This document shows, piece after piece, positions 9,102 to 18,167 of a stretch of DNA of 64,000 bases. The notes beneath the pieces were generated by a model that saw only the letters and a list, made by a program, of their open reading frames with translations, searched no databases and was not told where the DNA came from. Within the stretch, counting starts at the first letter, position 1, and each line of letters opens with the position of its first letter. The DNA lies in the NCBI RefSeq assembly GCF_004770765.1, contig NZ_RQFK01000026.1, positions 62,001 through 126,000 on the forward strand. The letters run 5' to 3'. This DNA is from Leptospira noumeaensis. GTDB lineage: Bacteria; Spirochaetota; Leptospiria; Leptospirales; Leptospiraceae. Made by a program: the position numbers and the translations under genes.

Positions 9102-12100
9102 TTAGTCTACTGTTACTGTACTGATTCGAAGTCCATCCCGGTCTCCCTTCCAAGGAACAGGAGTTTGTTCCTTTCCTTTGATGAGAAGTAGTTCCTTAGA
9201 CCTTCCTTCTACCACAAGTCCATCTAATGGATAATAAAAATCACCTTGGATGGCATACGAATCTTTCCACTTCGAGCCACCTTTCCAAAGATAAGCGGTG
9301 TTTTCTGTATTAATGAGTAATGACTCTGGACTTTTGACCACAGAGCGAACAGATTCAGTATTTCCAAGTGGATTCAGTTTTGCTTTTTCCGTTCCTTGAT
9401 ACATTTGGCTTCCTAATTGGATCAAACAAGCATCGTCAACACATCCGAGGATCTGCGCTGATTCTTTTGTATCTTTTTTAAGAATAGGATTGGATACTTT
9501 CTTTTCCTTTTCATTCGGTGATCCAATGGCAAATACTTGGATTTGGAATTCTTTTTTTAAATCACGAAGGACTATGAGTTTGCCTTCTTCGGTATAAGAA
9601 AAACTTAAAAAATCGTTTCCAATCCATTCTTCTGTAATGTCCAGATTAGGATTTGTTTTAACAATTTTACGTTCGGGGCCTTTTTCCTTTTCTAATAGAA
9701 GGAAAAAACCATTCCCATCAGCAGATCCTTGTTTTACTTTCCAACCAGCTAATATCTGTTTTTTGAAAGTCATCTTACCCGATTCTGGATAAATTTTTGT
9801 GGCCGTATCATTGGTAATTCCCACAAGTTCCTTACCTGCAACGAGTAGTTGGAAAGGAGTGGATGTGTATTGTTTCCAAACAAGTTCTTTTGTGATTCGA
9901 TCATAACCGACAAGGGCAGATCCATAGTTCACAATGATTCGGTTTGGATATACAATTGGTGTAGAAACAGGTGTTCCAGAAAGATTGAGGTCAGTCACAT
10001 GGAGTGGTTCATCATCCAAAGCATCGGATGGTAATAACCTAGCAAATTTGGTTTCCCCATACTCACGTAAAATTTTCTCTTTTACTTGGTTTCGTTTTGT
10101 TTTGACCTTATCGGATGGAGATTGTTTTTGTTTGGCATCCAAAATTCTGAACTGGGCAAACAAGGCTTCTGCAGAAGGTTCTTCTTTTAATACACGATCT
10201 ATGATCTTCTCGGCATCTTCTAATTTATTTTCTTTGAAATAAATGTAAGCTAGTTGGATTTCCCCATCCATAAAATCAGGATCTGTTTTTCGAATGGATT
10301 CTAAGATGGATTTAGATTCTTTTGTAAGATCTTCATTGAAGTAAGCAATTGCCAAATTGTAAGAAGAAAGTCCAAATTCTGAATCTTTTACTCTCGCCTT
10401 TTCAAATTCTCGTTTTGCAGCGTCCATTTGGTTTAGTTTGTAGAATGCCAAACCTTTGGCTACGTTGCTAGGTGCAAAATTAGGATTCACTAAAATGGAA
10501 CGATCAAATTCAAGAATGGCAGCCTCGTAGTTTTTACGTTTCATGGTCACTAAACCTAACATATAGTAGGCGTAATAAGCATCAGGTTTTTCTTTTAAGA
10601 TATCATGGAACCCATCTTCAGCTTTTTTTAGTTCCCCTTTTTTGTAGTAAAAAGAGTAGATCCCTTCTTTAAAGGAAATTGCATTTTCTTTGTTCGTTCG
10701 AACCGCATTTTCCAAAATGGAAAGACCTTTTTCTTCTTCACCTTTTTCAATGTAACATTCTGCAATTTTTACAAGAAGAGAGGCTTTGGGAACTCGGTCA
10801 TAAGCCTTTTGGTAAGGAGTAACAGCTTCCAGGTATTTTTTACGATTGAAGAGTGAATTTCCTTCTTTCACAAAAGGCAAAATCTCCGCAAAACGAGAGT
10901 TCTCTGCCACAGTTTTTTCTGTTTCAAGTAGTTCGGGAATGTCTTTGGTATATTTTTTAGATTTTTGGATGAACTCATTGGCACGCGTATAATTTTCTTT
11001 GGAGTTTTCTTCTACAGCACGTTTGTAATACAAACTTCCCAATCGGTAATCGACAGCATCATTGTTTGGGAATTTTTTCTTAAGACCCATGTAAATGGAT
11101 TCTGCTTCGTCCCATTTGCTTGCATCTTCCGCAATTCGACCGAGTGTGATGGCACTAAAAGGATCTGTCGCCGATAGGATTTCCAATTTTTTGATGTATT
11201 CTTTTTCTTTTTTGGATTCACCAGTTTTTGCATACACACGAGCTAGCCCCTGTAAGGCGCCCGGGTTTGTTGCATCCATTCGGTAAGCTTCTAAAAATGA
11301 ACTTTCCGATTTTTTATATTCTCCAAATGCAAAGTAACCGCGACCAAAGGCATTTTGAACCGCAGGATTTTCTGGATTCACACCCATTGCTTTGCCATAT
11401 TCATCAAAGGCTTGTTTTCGTTTCCCTTGGCGAAGGAAGGCATCCCCATCAGCAATGTACTTTTGTGATTCAGCCAAAACTTTCGCCTTACGAATGTCTT
11501 CTTTTTTGGCCTTGGGATGAGACTCTGCTTTTTTTAAAACATCCAAGGCTTCATCAAATCGCCCCGAGTCAATTAACACATACGCTAAGTTGAGTTTTGG
11601 TTCAAAAAAATTAGGATCCCAAGAAGCAGAGTCTTGGAAACTGAGAGTGGCTTTTTTGGTTTCTCCCCATTTCCATTCGCATATTCCTTGTTTGTTGCGG
11701 ATCTCCGCATTTTTTGGAATTTTTACGCCTGCTTGTTTGGAAGTTTTTAAACAATCCGAATAATTATGGGTTTGGATATAAACATTACACAATCCAACAT
11801 ATCCACTGGGATTTGTATCTGCGAGTGATATGGCTTTTTTAAAACTTTCTTCACTTTCTTTCAGTTTACCATTTAGTAACTGTGCATTTCCAAGAAATGA
11901 CCACAAAGAACCATTTTGCGGTTGTAGTTCGGTCGCTTTTTTGAATTCAGATGTGGCTTCCGAATAATTCTTTTTATTTAGGAAGTCGTTACCTCGTTGG
12001 ATGAGAGAAGCAATTTTTGTAGAGAGTTTCGCGTCTTTGGCAGTTTTTAATTCAGGATTGAGTTTTTCCGCCTTAGCAAAGTAAGCTTCTGCTTCCTCAT

Positions 12101-12695
12101 ATCTTTTTAACTCTAAACAGATATCACCCAACTGGTTTAAAAGTTCGATTGGGTATGGGAACTCTGGTTTTGTTTCCAATGGTTTCAGGACAACAAGACT
12201 CTCTTGGTAACGGCCTAGGTTTTTTAATAACAATCCAGTTTTGTAAGTATAAATTGTTTCTTCTGGTTTGAGTTGGCTTAAGGTTTGGTAAGTAGAAAGT
12301 GCTTCTTCGTTTTCTCCTAAAGTGGATTGAACTGTACCAAGTCCAATGAGTAGTTTTTCGTTTTTTGGGTCTAAGTTTTTGCCTTTTTCATAAGCAAGTT
12401 TTGCATTTTCATATTCACCTAACTGGTAGTAGGAAGAACCAAGAAGAGAATAACCGTCAATTAACTCAAATGTTTGGATGGATGTTTTTGCTTTTTCTAA
12501 AGCTGAATCCATGTTTCCTTTTTGGAATTCGTTACTACCTTCTGCAACAAGAGCCCTAGCTTCTTCAATTTTTTGGCGATCCGAAACATCGGATTTTTCT
12601 ACAACGGGATCTTTGACAGTGACTGGTTTAAAATCTCGGGACTGGCAACCAACAAATAAAACGAAGGAGATGAATAAATAACTAAGTTGTCTCAT
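9102..12695 (-). CDS. large TPR lipoprotein with C-terminal propeller-like domain
   Basis: A signal peptide ends in FVLFVGC (Cys17), making this a probable lipoprotein. About residues 45-890 are near-continuous tetratricopeptide repeats (YxxAxxxYxxALxxxPxN patterns), a scaffold for protein contacts. The last ~280 residues change to beta-rich sequence with DLNLSGTPVSTPIVYPNRI and repeated GYDRITKELVW-type blades resembling a PQQ/WD-like propeller. It is the last gene of a three-gene operon; its ATG overlaps the stop of the PEGA gene by 4 bases. At 1197 residues it is probably an envelope scaffold. Partner and ligand are unknown. Confidence 0.8.
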   Translation of the reverse strand: MRQLSYLFISFVLFVGCQSRDFKPVTVKDPVVEKSDVSDRQKIEEARALVAEGSNEFQKGNMDSALEKAKTSIQTFELIDGYSLLGSSYYQLGEYENAKLAYEKGKNLDPKNEKLLIGLGTVQSTLGENEEALSTYQTLSQLKPEETIYTYKTGLLLKNLGRYQESLVVLKPLETKPEFPYPIELLNQLGDICLELKRYEEAEAYFAKAEKLNPELKTAKDAKLSTKIASLIQRGNDFLNKKNYSEATSEFKKATELQPQNGSLWSFLGNAQLLNGKLKESEESFKKAISLADTNPSGYVGLCNVYIQTHNYSDCLKTSKQAGVKIPKNAEIRNKQGICEWKWGETKKATLSFQDSASWDPNFFEPKLNLAYVLIDSGRFDEALDVLKKAESHPKAKKEDIRKAKVLAESQKYIADGDAFLRQGKRKQAFDEYGKAMGVNPENPAVQNAFGRGYFAFGEYKKSESSFLEAYRMDATNPGALQGLARVYAKTGESKKEKEYIKKLEILSATDPFSAITLGRIAEDASKWDEAESIYMGLKKKFPNNDAVDYRLGSLYYKRAVEENSKENYTRANEFIQKSKKYTKDIPELLETEKTVAENSRFAEILPFVKEGNSLFNRKKYLEAVTPYQKAYDRVPKASLLVKIAECYIEKGEEEKGLSILENAVRTNKENAISFKEGIYSFYYKKGELKKAEDGFHDILKEKPDAYYAYYMLGLVTMKRKNYEAAILEFDRSILVNPNFAPSNVAKGLAFYKLNQMDAAKREFEKARVKDSEFGLSSYNLAIAYFNEDLTKESKSILESIRKTDPDFMDGEIQLAYIYFKENKLEDAEKIIDRVLKEEPSAEALFAQFRILDAKQKQSPSDKVKTKRNQVKEKILREYGETKFARLLPSDALDDEPLHVTDLNLSGTPVSTPIVYPNRIIVNYGSALVGYDRITKELVWKQYTSTPFQLLVAGKELVGITNDTATKIYPESGKMTFKKQILAGWKVKQGSADGNGFFLLLEKEKGPERKIVKTNPNLDITEEWIGNDFLSFSYTEEGKLIVLRDLKKEFQIQVFAIGSPNEKEKKVSNPILKKDTKESAQILGCVDDACLIQLGSQMYQGTEKAKLNPLGNTESVRSVVKSPESLLINTENTAYLWKGGSKWKDSYAIQGDFYYPLDGLVVEGRSKELLLIKGKEQTPVPWKGDRDGLRISTVTVD

Positions 12696-14305
12696 TTTTG
12701 GAGCCTTTCCTCAAACTTAACCATATCAGGATATCGTATTTTTACACCGCGAAGGGGTGTGCCCGTAACAGGACTGTTATGTGGAGTTAAAACTCCTATA
12801 TTCCAAAAAGTTTCAAAATTCCATGGAAGTTCTTCTACAGTTTTATTTCCTAAAGACAATCGAATCATTTTTTTTTCGATATCTGTTGAAAGTTTGACGG
12901 TTCTTCCTTTTAGTTCATCTTCTTTGTCCCAACGGTAAGAAGAACGAACCGGTGCTTCCTTTTCTTCCGAAGAAAATTTGATGATATGGAAGTCTGTTTT
13001 ATCCACATAAACTAAAATGGCATTTTGATTGTGGTCAGCAAAAGACAGGCCAACAGCACCGTTTAAATCCTTCACAAGATCTAACACAAGTTCTGCTTCC
13101 AAATAATCTGGAATTAAGTCTTCGGAATACACTCCATACCAACCAGTAGGAAGGTCTTTATTTTTTGCAAAGGTAAGTTTACCGGGAAAAGTAGCCGAAA
13201 AATTCGGTGATGCCGATGTGAGGTTCCAAAATTCTTCGGACTCCCAACCCACTCCATCTTCCAGAGAGATTGGCAAAGCAATGGATGTAATTTGTTTCGG
13301 TCGAATTTTGATTCCAGCTTTCGCATATTCAAAGTTAGAATCATTTTTTGTACGGATGAATTGGATCGGATAACTTCCGTAAGGGACACCCGATTCCGCA
13401 TATTGTGTTTTTCCTTTTTTCTGACCATCTACGACGATGTCGAGGCCTGGAGGAAAACTAGAAATGACAATGGTTCCTTGAGAAATGTCATCACTCCATT
13501 CTTGGAACACACGTGTGGTTTTTCCTGCACGAATCAGAATATTTCGTTTCACGGGGTCTTTGCCAGGTTTTGCAAAGGAAAGCGTATGTTTCCCGTTAAT
13601 GAGTTGGTAAGAAAGCAAAGGTGCTTTGCCCACTTCCACGCCGTCTAGATAGATGGTGGTGCCAGGCGAAGTAGAAAATACGGAAACATTTCCTCGTAAG
13701 GAAGAAGTAAAATAAGAGCGGAGGTCATCTTCTGATGGAGAAGAAACTTCGGCAAAGTAAGAAGGAACACTTCCCGTCAATGGTTGGAGTTGCCTTTTGC
13801 CATGAAATACATCAAAGGATTTTACGGATTTAACAGTAGGTTCTTTTTCTTCTTGGAAAACGAAAATCGCCTTACCAAAGTTTTGTGACAATACTGGATC
13901 TTTGTATTGAACTTCAATCGAATGCCGTTCGGCGTTTCGAGTGAGAGATAACTCTAAGACTAAATCTAAGTCAGAGCTTTCCGAAAATTTCGGATCTGGA
14001 TCTTTGGGTGCTTTTTTGTAAAGGCCGAGTTTGTTGTGGGGGAAAAGAACTTTCTCTTCCAGTAATAATAAATCAGATTTAGAAAACTCCTCCGGAACTT
14101 GTTTCCAGAGGAGTGAGAAATGAGGAGTGGATTTATTTACCAGTCGTTCTTTGTAATCTCTGCCCGAAGGAAGGGGTTCCGACTCACCCGGTTCAGGGGT
14201 GATGAACTTAGGTTTTGTAAAACTTCGATTCAGTGTTTCGATCTTTGAGACCGAAGAACAATAACCGACTAAAAAACAAAGGACCGGTAAATAAACATAT
14301 CTCAT
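12692..14305 (-). CDS. PEGA-domain lipoprotein
   Basis: The signal peptide ends in FLVGYC (Cys16), so lipid modification is likely. The middle (about 200-345) holds two PEGA-like surface modules: VFSTSPGTTIYLDGVEVGKA with ingoing NGKHTLSF, and ISSFPPGLDIVVDGQKKGKT followed by VPYGSYPIQF. The C-terminal ~190 residues look like a concanavalin/LamG-type beta sandwich (AVGLSFADHNQNAILVYVD). PEGA modules usually bind envelope polymers or proteins. The gene overlaps both neighbours by 4 bases, in the middle of the FecR-PEGA-TPR operon, so the three products probably act together at the cell surface or in the periplasm. Confidence 0.8.
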   Translation of the reverse strand: MRYVYLPVLCFLVGYCSSVSKIETLNRSFTKPKFITPEPGESEPLPSGRDYKERLVNKSTPHFSLLWKQVPEEFSKSDLLLLEEKVLFPHNKLGLYKKAPKDPDPKFSESSDLDLVLELSLTRNAERHSIEVQYKDPVLSQNFGKAIFVFQEEKEPTVKSVKSFDVFHGKRQLQPLTGSVPSYFAEVSSPSEDDLRSYFTSSLRGNVSVFSTSPGTTIYLDGVEVGKAPLLSYQLINGKHTLSFAKPGKDPVKRNILIRAGKTTRVFQEWSDDISQGTIVISSFPPGLDIVVDGQKKGKTQYAESGVPYGSYPIQFIRTKNDSNFEYAKAGIKIRPKQITSIALPISLEDGVGWESEEFWNLTSASPNFSATFPGKLTFAKNKDLPTGWYGVYSEDLIPDYLEAELVLDLVKDLNGAVGLSFADHNQNAILVYVDKTDFHIIKFSSEEKEAPVRSSYRWDKEDELKGRTVKLSTDIEKKMIRLSLGNKTVEELPWNFETFWNIGVLTPHNSPVTGTPLRGVKIRYPDMVKFEERLQK

Positions 14306-15273
14306 TTCGTCTTATCAAAACTCTCTTTAGGTGCTAATTTTAAGGAATCTTTTTGAACATCTTTTTTGATGTATTTAGAATCTTCTATAGACTTAGCAGT
14401 TGTGATGACTTCATCAGATTTTGATTTAGTAATCTCACGAGATTTTGCTGCTTTTTCCAATTCTTCTACAGAAGATCCAATGTTTAGTTTTTGAAGTTCT
14501 TCGTTGTTGGTCTTTAGTTCATTTGCAAGAGATTCAAACTGTAACATCTTGGTGTTTTCAAAAGCCAACATTTCTTTCATCTCTGAGAGAGATTGTTTGT
14601 CCATTGGTTTGATCATTTTGTCAGAAAGTTTAGTTTCGTTTCCGACTTCAGCTGTTTTCTGTTTGTCGACTACGATTTCGTTTTCTGAGTTTGCTTTGCG
14701 AATGGCAACAGCACCATCAAGTACTGTATATTTAACTACACAATTTCCTGACCCACAAGCTACGTTTCCACCTTTTGCCGATGGATTTTCAACATTGGTA
14801 AGAAAGATAGTTCCGCGAACACCCGCAATGGAAGTGGGAGTCACAACATTGAAAGATTCTGTTTTTCTTTCTTTACGAAGAACTGTCACAAGTTTTCCGT
14901 ATTGCATATTCACTTCTGTTTCACGTGATCCGTCGTTTGCGGCAAATGCTTGGCTGACACTAAGAGAAGTATTTTTGTTTAACTTAAGCACTCCGTCTTC
15001 ACCCACAAGGATTTCCACGGAACCGTTTTGGCCGGTTACGATGGTATCTTTGGAAGTTAATACATCACCTAAGTTTGGTTTGACTTGTCCACTTTCGCGG
15101 ATTACAACCACATCACCTTTTACAAAGGCAACAACTACATTACTTTCCTTCGCAGAATTTTCTGTAACAGGAGTTACAGATTCCTTAGAATCTTTTTGGC
15201 AAGCAGCTAAAACTATGGCAAAAACCGCCACAAATCCTAGTGCTGTCAATCGATTGATTATTGTAAGTTTCAT
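14302..15273 (-). CDS. FecR-domain lipoprotein
   Basis: First gene of the operon, behind a strong GGAGGAAGG ribosome binding site. The signal peptide ends in IVLAAC (Cys25). Residues about 48-205 form a FecR-type domain: VKGDVVVIRESGQ, LTSKDTIVTGQNGSVEI, and the hallmark NVVTPTSIAGVRGT. The last ~110 residues are a charged coiled-coil region (KEMLAFENTK onward). FecR domains are beta sandwiches used in periplasmic sensing or envelope binding. No sigma factor or TonB receptor lies next to it, so it is not a classical iron sensor; a structural or scaffolding role with the two downstream lipoproteins is inferred. Confidence 0.82.
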   Translation of the reverse strand: MKLTIINRLTALGFVAVFAIVLAACQKDSKESVTPVTENSAKESNVVVAFVKGDVVVIRESGQVKPNLGDVLTSKDTIVTGQNGSVEILVGEDGVLKLNKNTSLSVSQAFAANDGSRETEVNMQYGKLVTVLRKERKTESFNVVTPTSIAGVRGTIFLTNVENPSAKGGNVACGSGNCVVKYTVLDGAVAIRKANSENEIVVDKQKTAEVGNETKLSDKMIKPMDKQSLSEMKEMLAFENTKMLQFESLANELKTNNEELQKLNIGSSVEELEKAAKSREITKSKSDEVITTAKSIEDSKYIKKDVQKDSLKLAPKESFDKTK

Positions 15274-15338
15274 ATTCCTTCCTCCGGAAATACCATTCTA
15301 AGAATAGATAACAACTGAGTGCTTGGCAACTCTTTTCC

Positions 15339-16307
15339 CTAATACCTTTTTGTGACAGCTTTTGACCAATGGTCCCGTCTTGTCACACGATAGGGGTTTT
15401 CTAGGCTCTCGATCATGGATTCTAAGCTTTTTTTTCTGGTTTCATCCATGGTTTCGTTCACGTGTTTTCGCATTGGACACTCAGAACCCAGTTCACAGCA
15501 ATAAATTTCCTTACAAGTTTCCTTGATCTTTCGTAATTCGGGAAAACTCTCCCAAAGTTCAACAGGTGTCAGGTGTAGGATGCCCCATTCTTTGACCCCT
15601 GGCGAATCGATGAGGACAGTGTTTTCCTCCAAAAATAGAGCAAATGAATTTGTGGTGGTGTGTTTTCCCTTTTTGGTAGACCCACTGACGAGGTTTGTCC
15701 TTTGTACTGTCTTTTTATGAAGATGGTTCATGAGAGTCGACTTCCCCACTCCGGAATTTCCACAAAGGAAAGTTCGTTTCCCACGGATCCTTTCCCACAA
15801 AGGTTGGATGGATTCTTCTGAAAGAAGTGAGACACTCATCACTTCATAACCTAACTCTCTATAGTAAACTTCGCGGTCTTCGATTTCTTCTGGGGAAACC
15901 AAATCCTTTTTAGTGAAAATGATGAGAGGAGGAATTTCTGTTTGGTAGGAGGCAGCAAGTAACCTATCAATAAATCCTGGTTTGGTTTCCGGATCTTTGC
16001 AAGAAGCGAGAATTGCCACTTGGTCTAAATTGGCACATAACACATGACTATCGCCACGGTCACTTTTCCGAGAAAGGAAGTTCTTACGTTCCATTTTTTC
16101 CGAAATGACCCACTCTTCGCCGGAAGATTTTTCAGCTAAGACAAGATCACCCACAACAAAGGGATGGCGTTCGTTCGAATTTTTTAACCGTAACTTACCT
16201 TTGAGGACAGCGAGGGCATAGGTAGTCCCTTCTGAATAAATTTCGTAATAGGCCCCGAAGATCCGAGCGATTGTAAATAGTTCTTTACCCAAGTGGATTT
16301 GTACCAA
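15339..16307 (-). CDS. rsgA: ribosome small subunit-dependent GTPase A
   Basis: RsgA is a circularly permuted GTPase that checks late 30S maturation. The 322 residues follow the family order: OB-fold (about 10-75), G4 FTKKD, G1 GNSGVGKST, switch STKKGKHTTT, G3 DSPGVKEW, then a C-terminal zinc domain. The zinc knuckle reads CKEIYCCELGSEC; the usual family pattern is C-x4-C-x-H-x5-C, so the His is missing and a Cys sits one position earlier. No ATG fits the N-terminus; TTG at 16307 is the best candidate. The gene is divergent from the histidine kinase, with 33 bases between the chosen starts. Confidence 0.92.
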   Translation of the reverse strand: MVQIHLGKELFTIARIFGAYYEIYSEGTTYALAVLKGKLRLKNSNERHPFVVGDLVLAEKSSGEEWVISEKMERKNFLSRKSDRGDSHVLCANLDQVAILASCKDPETKPGFIDRLLAASYQTEIPPLIIFTKKDLVSPEEIEDREVYYRELGYEVMSVSLLSEESIQPLWERIRGKRTFLCGNSGVGKSTLMNHLHKKTVQRTNLVSGSTKKGKHTTTNSFALFLEENTVLIDSPGVKEWGILHLTPVELWESFPELRKIKETCKEIYCCELGSECPMRKHVNETMDETRKKSLESMIESLENPYRVTRRDHWSKAVTKRY

Positions 16308-16340
16308 AATAATCTAGTTCTTACATTTTATATAGATGAC

Positions 16341-18167
16341 ATGCAAATACAAGTTTTCTTTCGCTCCAGTATCATTCTTCTATCTTCTTTTAGTTGGTTT
16401 GTTTTTGCGTACGGACTCGGCATTTTACAGGCATCTTACCTTTTTGTATTTTTTCTCATCTTTATGGGTTTTCTTACCTTATCACTTTTTTTATTCCACC
16501 TTCCCCAGGCAAAAACCGCTGTGGATGAAAAACCCAAAAAAAGAGATGAACTTGTCCAAAACCTTTTTGCCTTGGAAAAATTCAAAGAAGAACTAATCTC
16601 CTTCAATGACCCAGACAAAATCAGCGAAACCATAAGCCAGTTCCTTGCTTCCAAAATCCCTGCAGAATTTGTTCAAGTTTATACTTGGGACGAAAGAGAA
16701 GGACAATTCCGCCCGAGACCATTTTTAGAATCATTAGATCAGAAGTTCTCCGGTTTACCTTCCCTTCCTGTATTCAATCCATTTCTCCTTTGGTTGTCCG
16801 AACGCGAAGGAATCCATATCAAAGAAAACTTCATTCAATTTGCATCCACTCATCATGAAAAAATAGCCAAACAAGCATTAGACTTTTTTACAGAAACAAA
16901 ATCAGAATTGGTTGCTACCCTTTCTATCAAATCAAGCCTTGTTGGTTTTATTTTGCTTGGGAAACACAAAGAAGGTAAAGTATATGATATCGAAGAAATC
17001 GAAATCATTTTAGAAATACTTTCTGTTTCTCTCATGTCTTTATCCAATTCAATGATCTACCAACAGCTTTTAAACTTAACAGAAACGTTGGAAGCAAAGG
17101 TAAGAGAACGAACCAAAGAATTAGAAGAGACCCAAGCCCATTTGGTGCAGTCTGAAAAAATGGCTTCACTCGGGGTGATGGTGGCGGGGATTGCTCATGA
17201 AATCAACACTCCTGCGGCAGTCATCAACGGATCTGCTGATAATTTGGATGCCAATTTAGTTTTTGTATTATCTCATTTGGGAGATATCACTTACCTCATC
17301 CAAAACCCCGATTTTCGTTCCATATATTTGGACATTCTTTTTAGTTTTGTGAAAGAAGACCCAGCAGCAAAAATTGATCCTAAAGATAAATTCAAACTCA
17401 AAAAAGAAACCAAACATAAATTCATCCAAGATGGGATTCCAGAAAATGATGCGACCGATTTAGCTACTTTTCTCATCGACCATCATCTTTTGCATATGCA
17501 GGAAGAACTCATTCGTATTTGGAAAGTCGGAGGGAAAGAAACCTTCGAGATGTTAAAGAATACCTTAAGCTTACAACGAAATATTAAAAACATCAAATAT
17601 GCAATTCGTAATATTGTTCGTATTGTCAAAGCGCTCAAATACTATTCACACTTAGGCCAAGCCTCTTATTCGGAATCAGACCTTCACGAAGGATTAGAAA
17701 ATACTCTCGTGATCATGCAAAACCAAATCAAACATGGGGTGGAAATTGAAAGGGCTTATGGAACCATCCCAACGGTTCGTTGTAATATCGATGAACTGAA
17801 TCAGGTTTGGACAAACCTCATTACGAATGCGATCCATGCGATGAAAACAGTGGAACATCCCAAACTCACCATCTCTTCTCGTATGATTGGAGAAGATTTT
17901 GTTTTGATTAGTTTTGAAGACAATGGATCGGGAATTCCAACCGAAATCAAAGATAAAATTTGGGATCCGTTTTTTACAACGAAAGACCAAGGAGAAGGTA
18001 CAGGGCTTGGACTTGGGATTGTGAAAGGGATCATTGAAAAACATAAAGGAAGGATTGAAGTGGAATCCACTCCAGGAAAAACTAGGTTTATGGTTTATTT
18101 ACCGTTAGTTGGCCCTGGAGATGTTCCGAGTATCCCAAAAGAAATCTTTCGGGAAATTCGTGGTTAA
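16341..18167 (+). CDS. membrane-anchored GAF sensor histidine kinase with interrupted DHp domain
   Basis: The ATG at 16341 is preferred over one at 16293, which would overlap rsgA. The 608-residue protein has two N-terminal membrane helices, a GAF-like domain (about 75-245), a short coiled coil, and the phosphoacceptor motif SLGVMVAGIAHEINTP. Roughly 105 residues then intervene before the second dimerisation helix (KNIKYAIRNIVRIVKALKYY). The ATPase part is complete: N box NLITNAIHAM, G1 EDNGSGIP, F/G2 DPFFTTKDQGEGTGLGLGI. No response regulator gene is adjacent, so it is an orphan kinase here. It overlaps the convergent desaturase gene by 4 bases at the stop codons. Confidence 0.88.
   Translation: MQIQVFFRSSIILLSSFSWFVFAYGLGILQASYLFVFFLIFMGFLTLSLFLFHLPQAKTAVDEKPKKRDELVQNLFALEKFKEELISFNDPDKISETISQFLASKIPAEFVQVYTWDEREGQFRPRPFLESLDQKFSGLPSLPVFNPFLLWLSEREGIHIKENFIQFASTHHEKIAKQALDFFTETKSELVATLSIKSSLVGFILLGKHKEGKVYDIEEIEIILEILSVSLMSLSNSMIYQQLLNLTETLEAKVRERTKELEETQAHLVQSEKMASLGVMVAGIAHEINTPAAVINGSADNLDANLVFVLSHLGDITYLIQNPDFRSIYLDILFSFVKEDPAAKIDPKDKFKLKKETKHKFIQDGIPENDATDLATFLIDHHLLHMQEELIRIWKVGGKETFEMLKNTLSLQRNIKNIKYAIRNIVRIVKALKYYSHLGQASYSESDLHEGLENTLVIMQNQIKHGVEIERAYGTIPTVRCNIDELNQVWTNLITNAIHAMKTVEHPKLTISSRMIGEDFVLISFEDNGSGIPTEIKDKIWDPFFTTKDQGEGTGLGLGIVKGIIEKHKGRIEVESTPGKTRFMVYLPLVGPGDVPSIPKEIFREIRG

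Noticed and set aside
14504..15301. 265-codon plus-strand frame antisense to the FecR gene
   Set aside because: Ser/Thr-rich mirror of a gene with a clear signal peptide, lipobox and FecR motif and a strong ribosome binding site.
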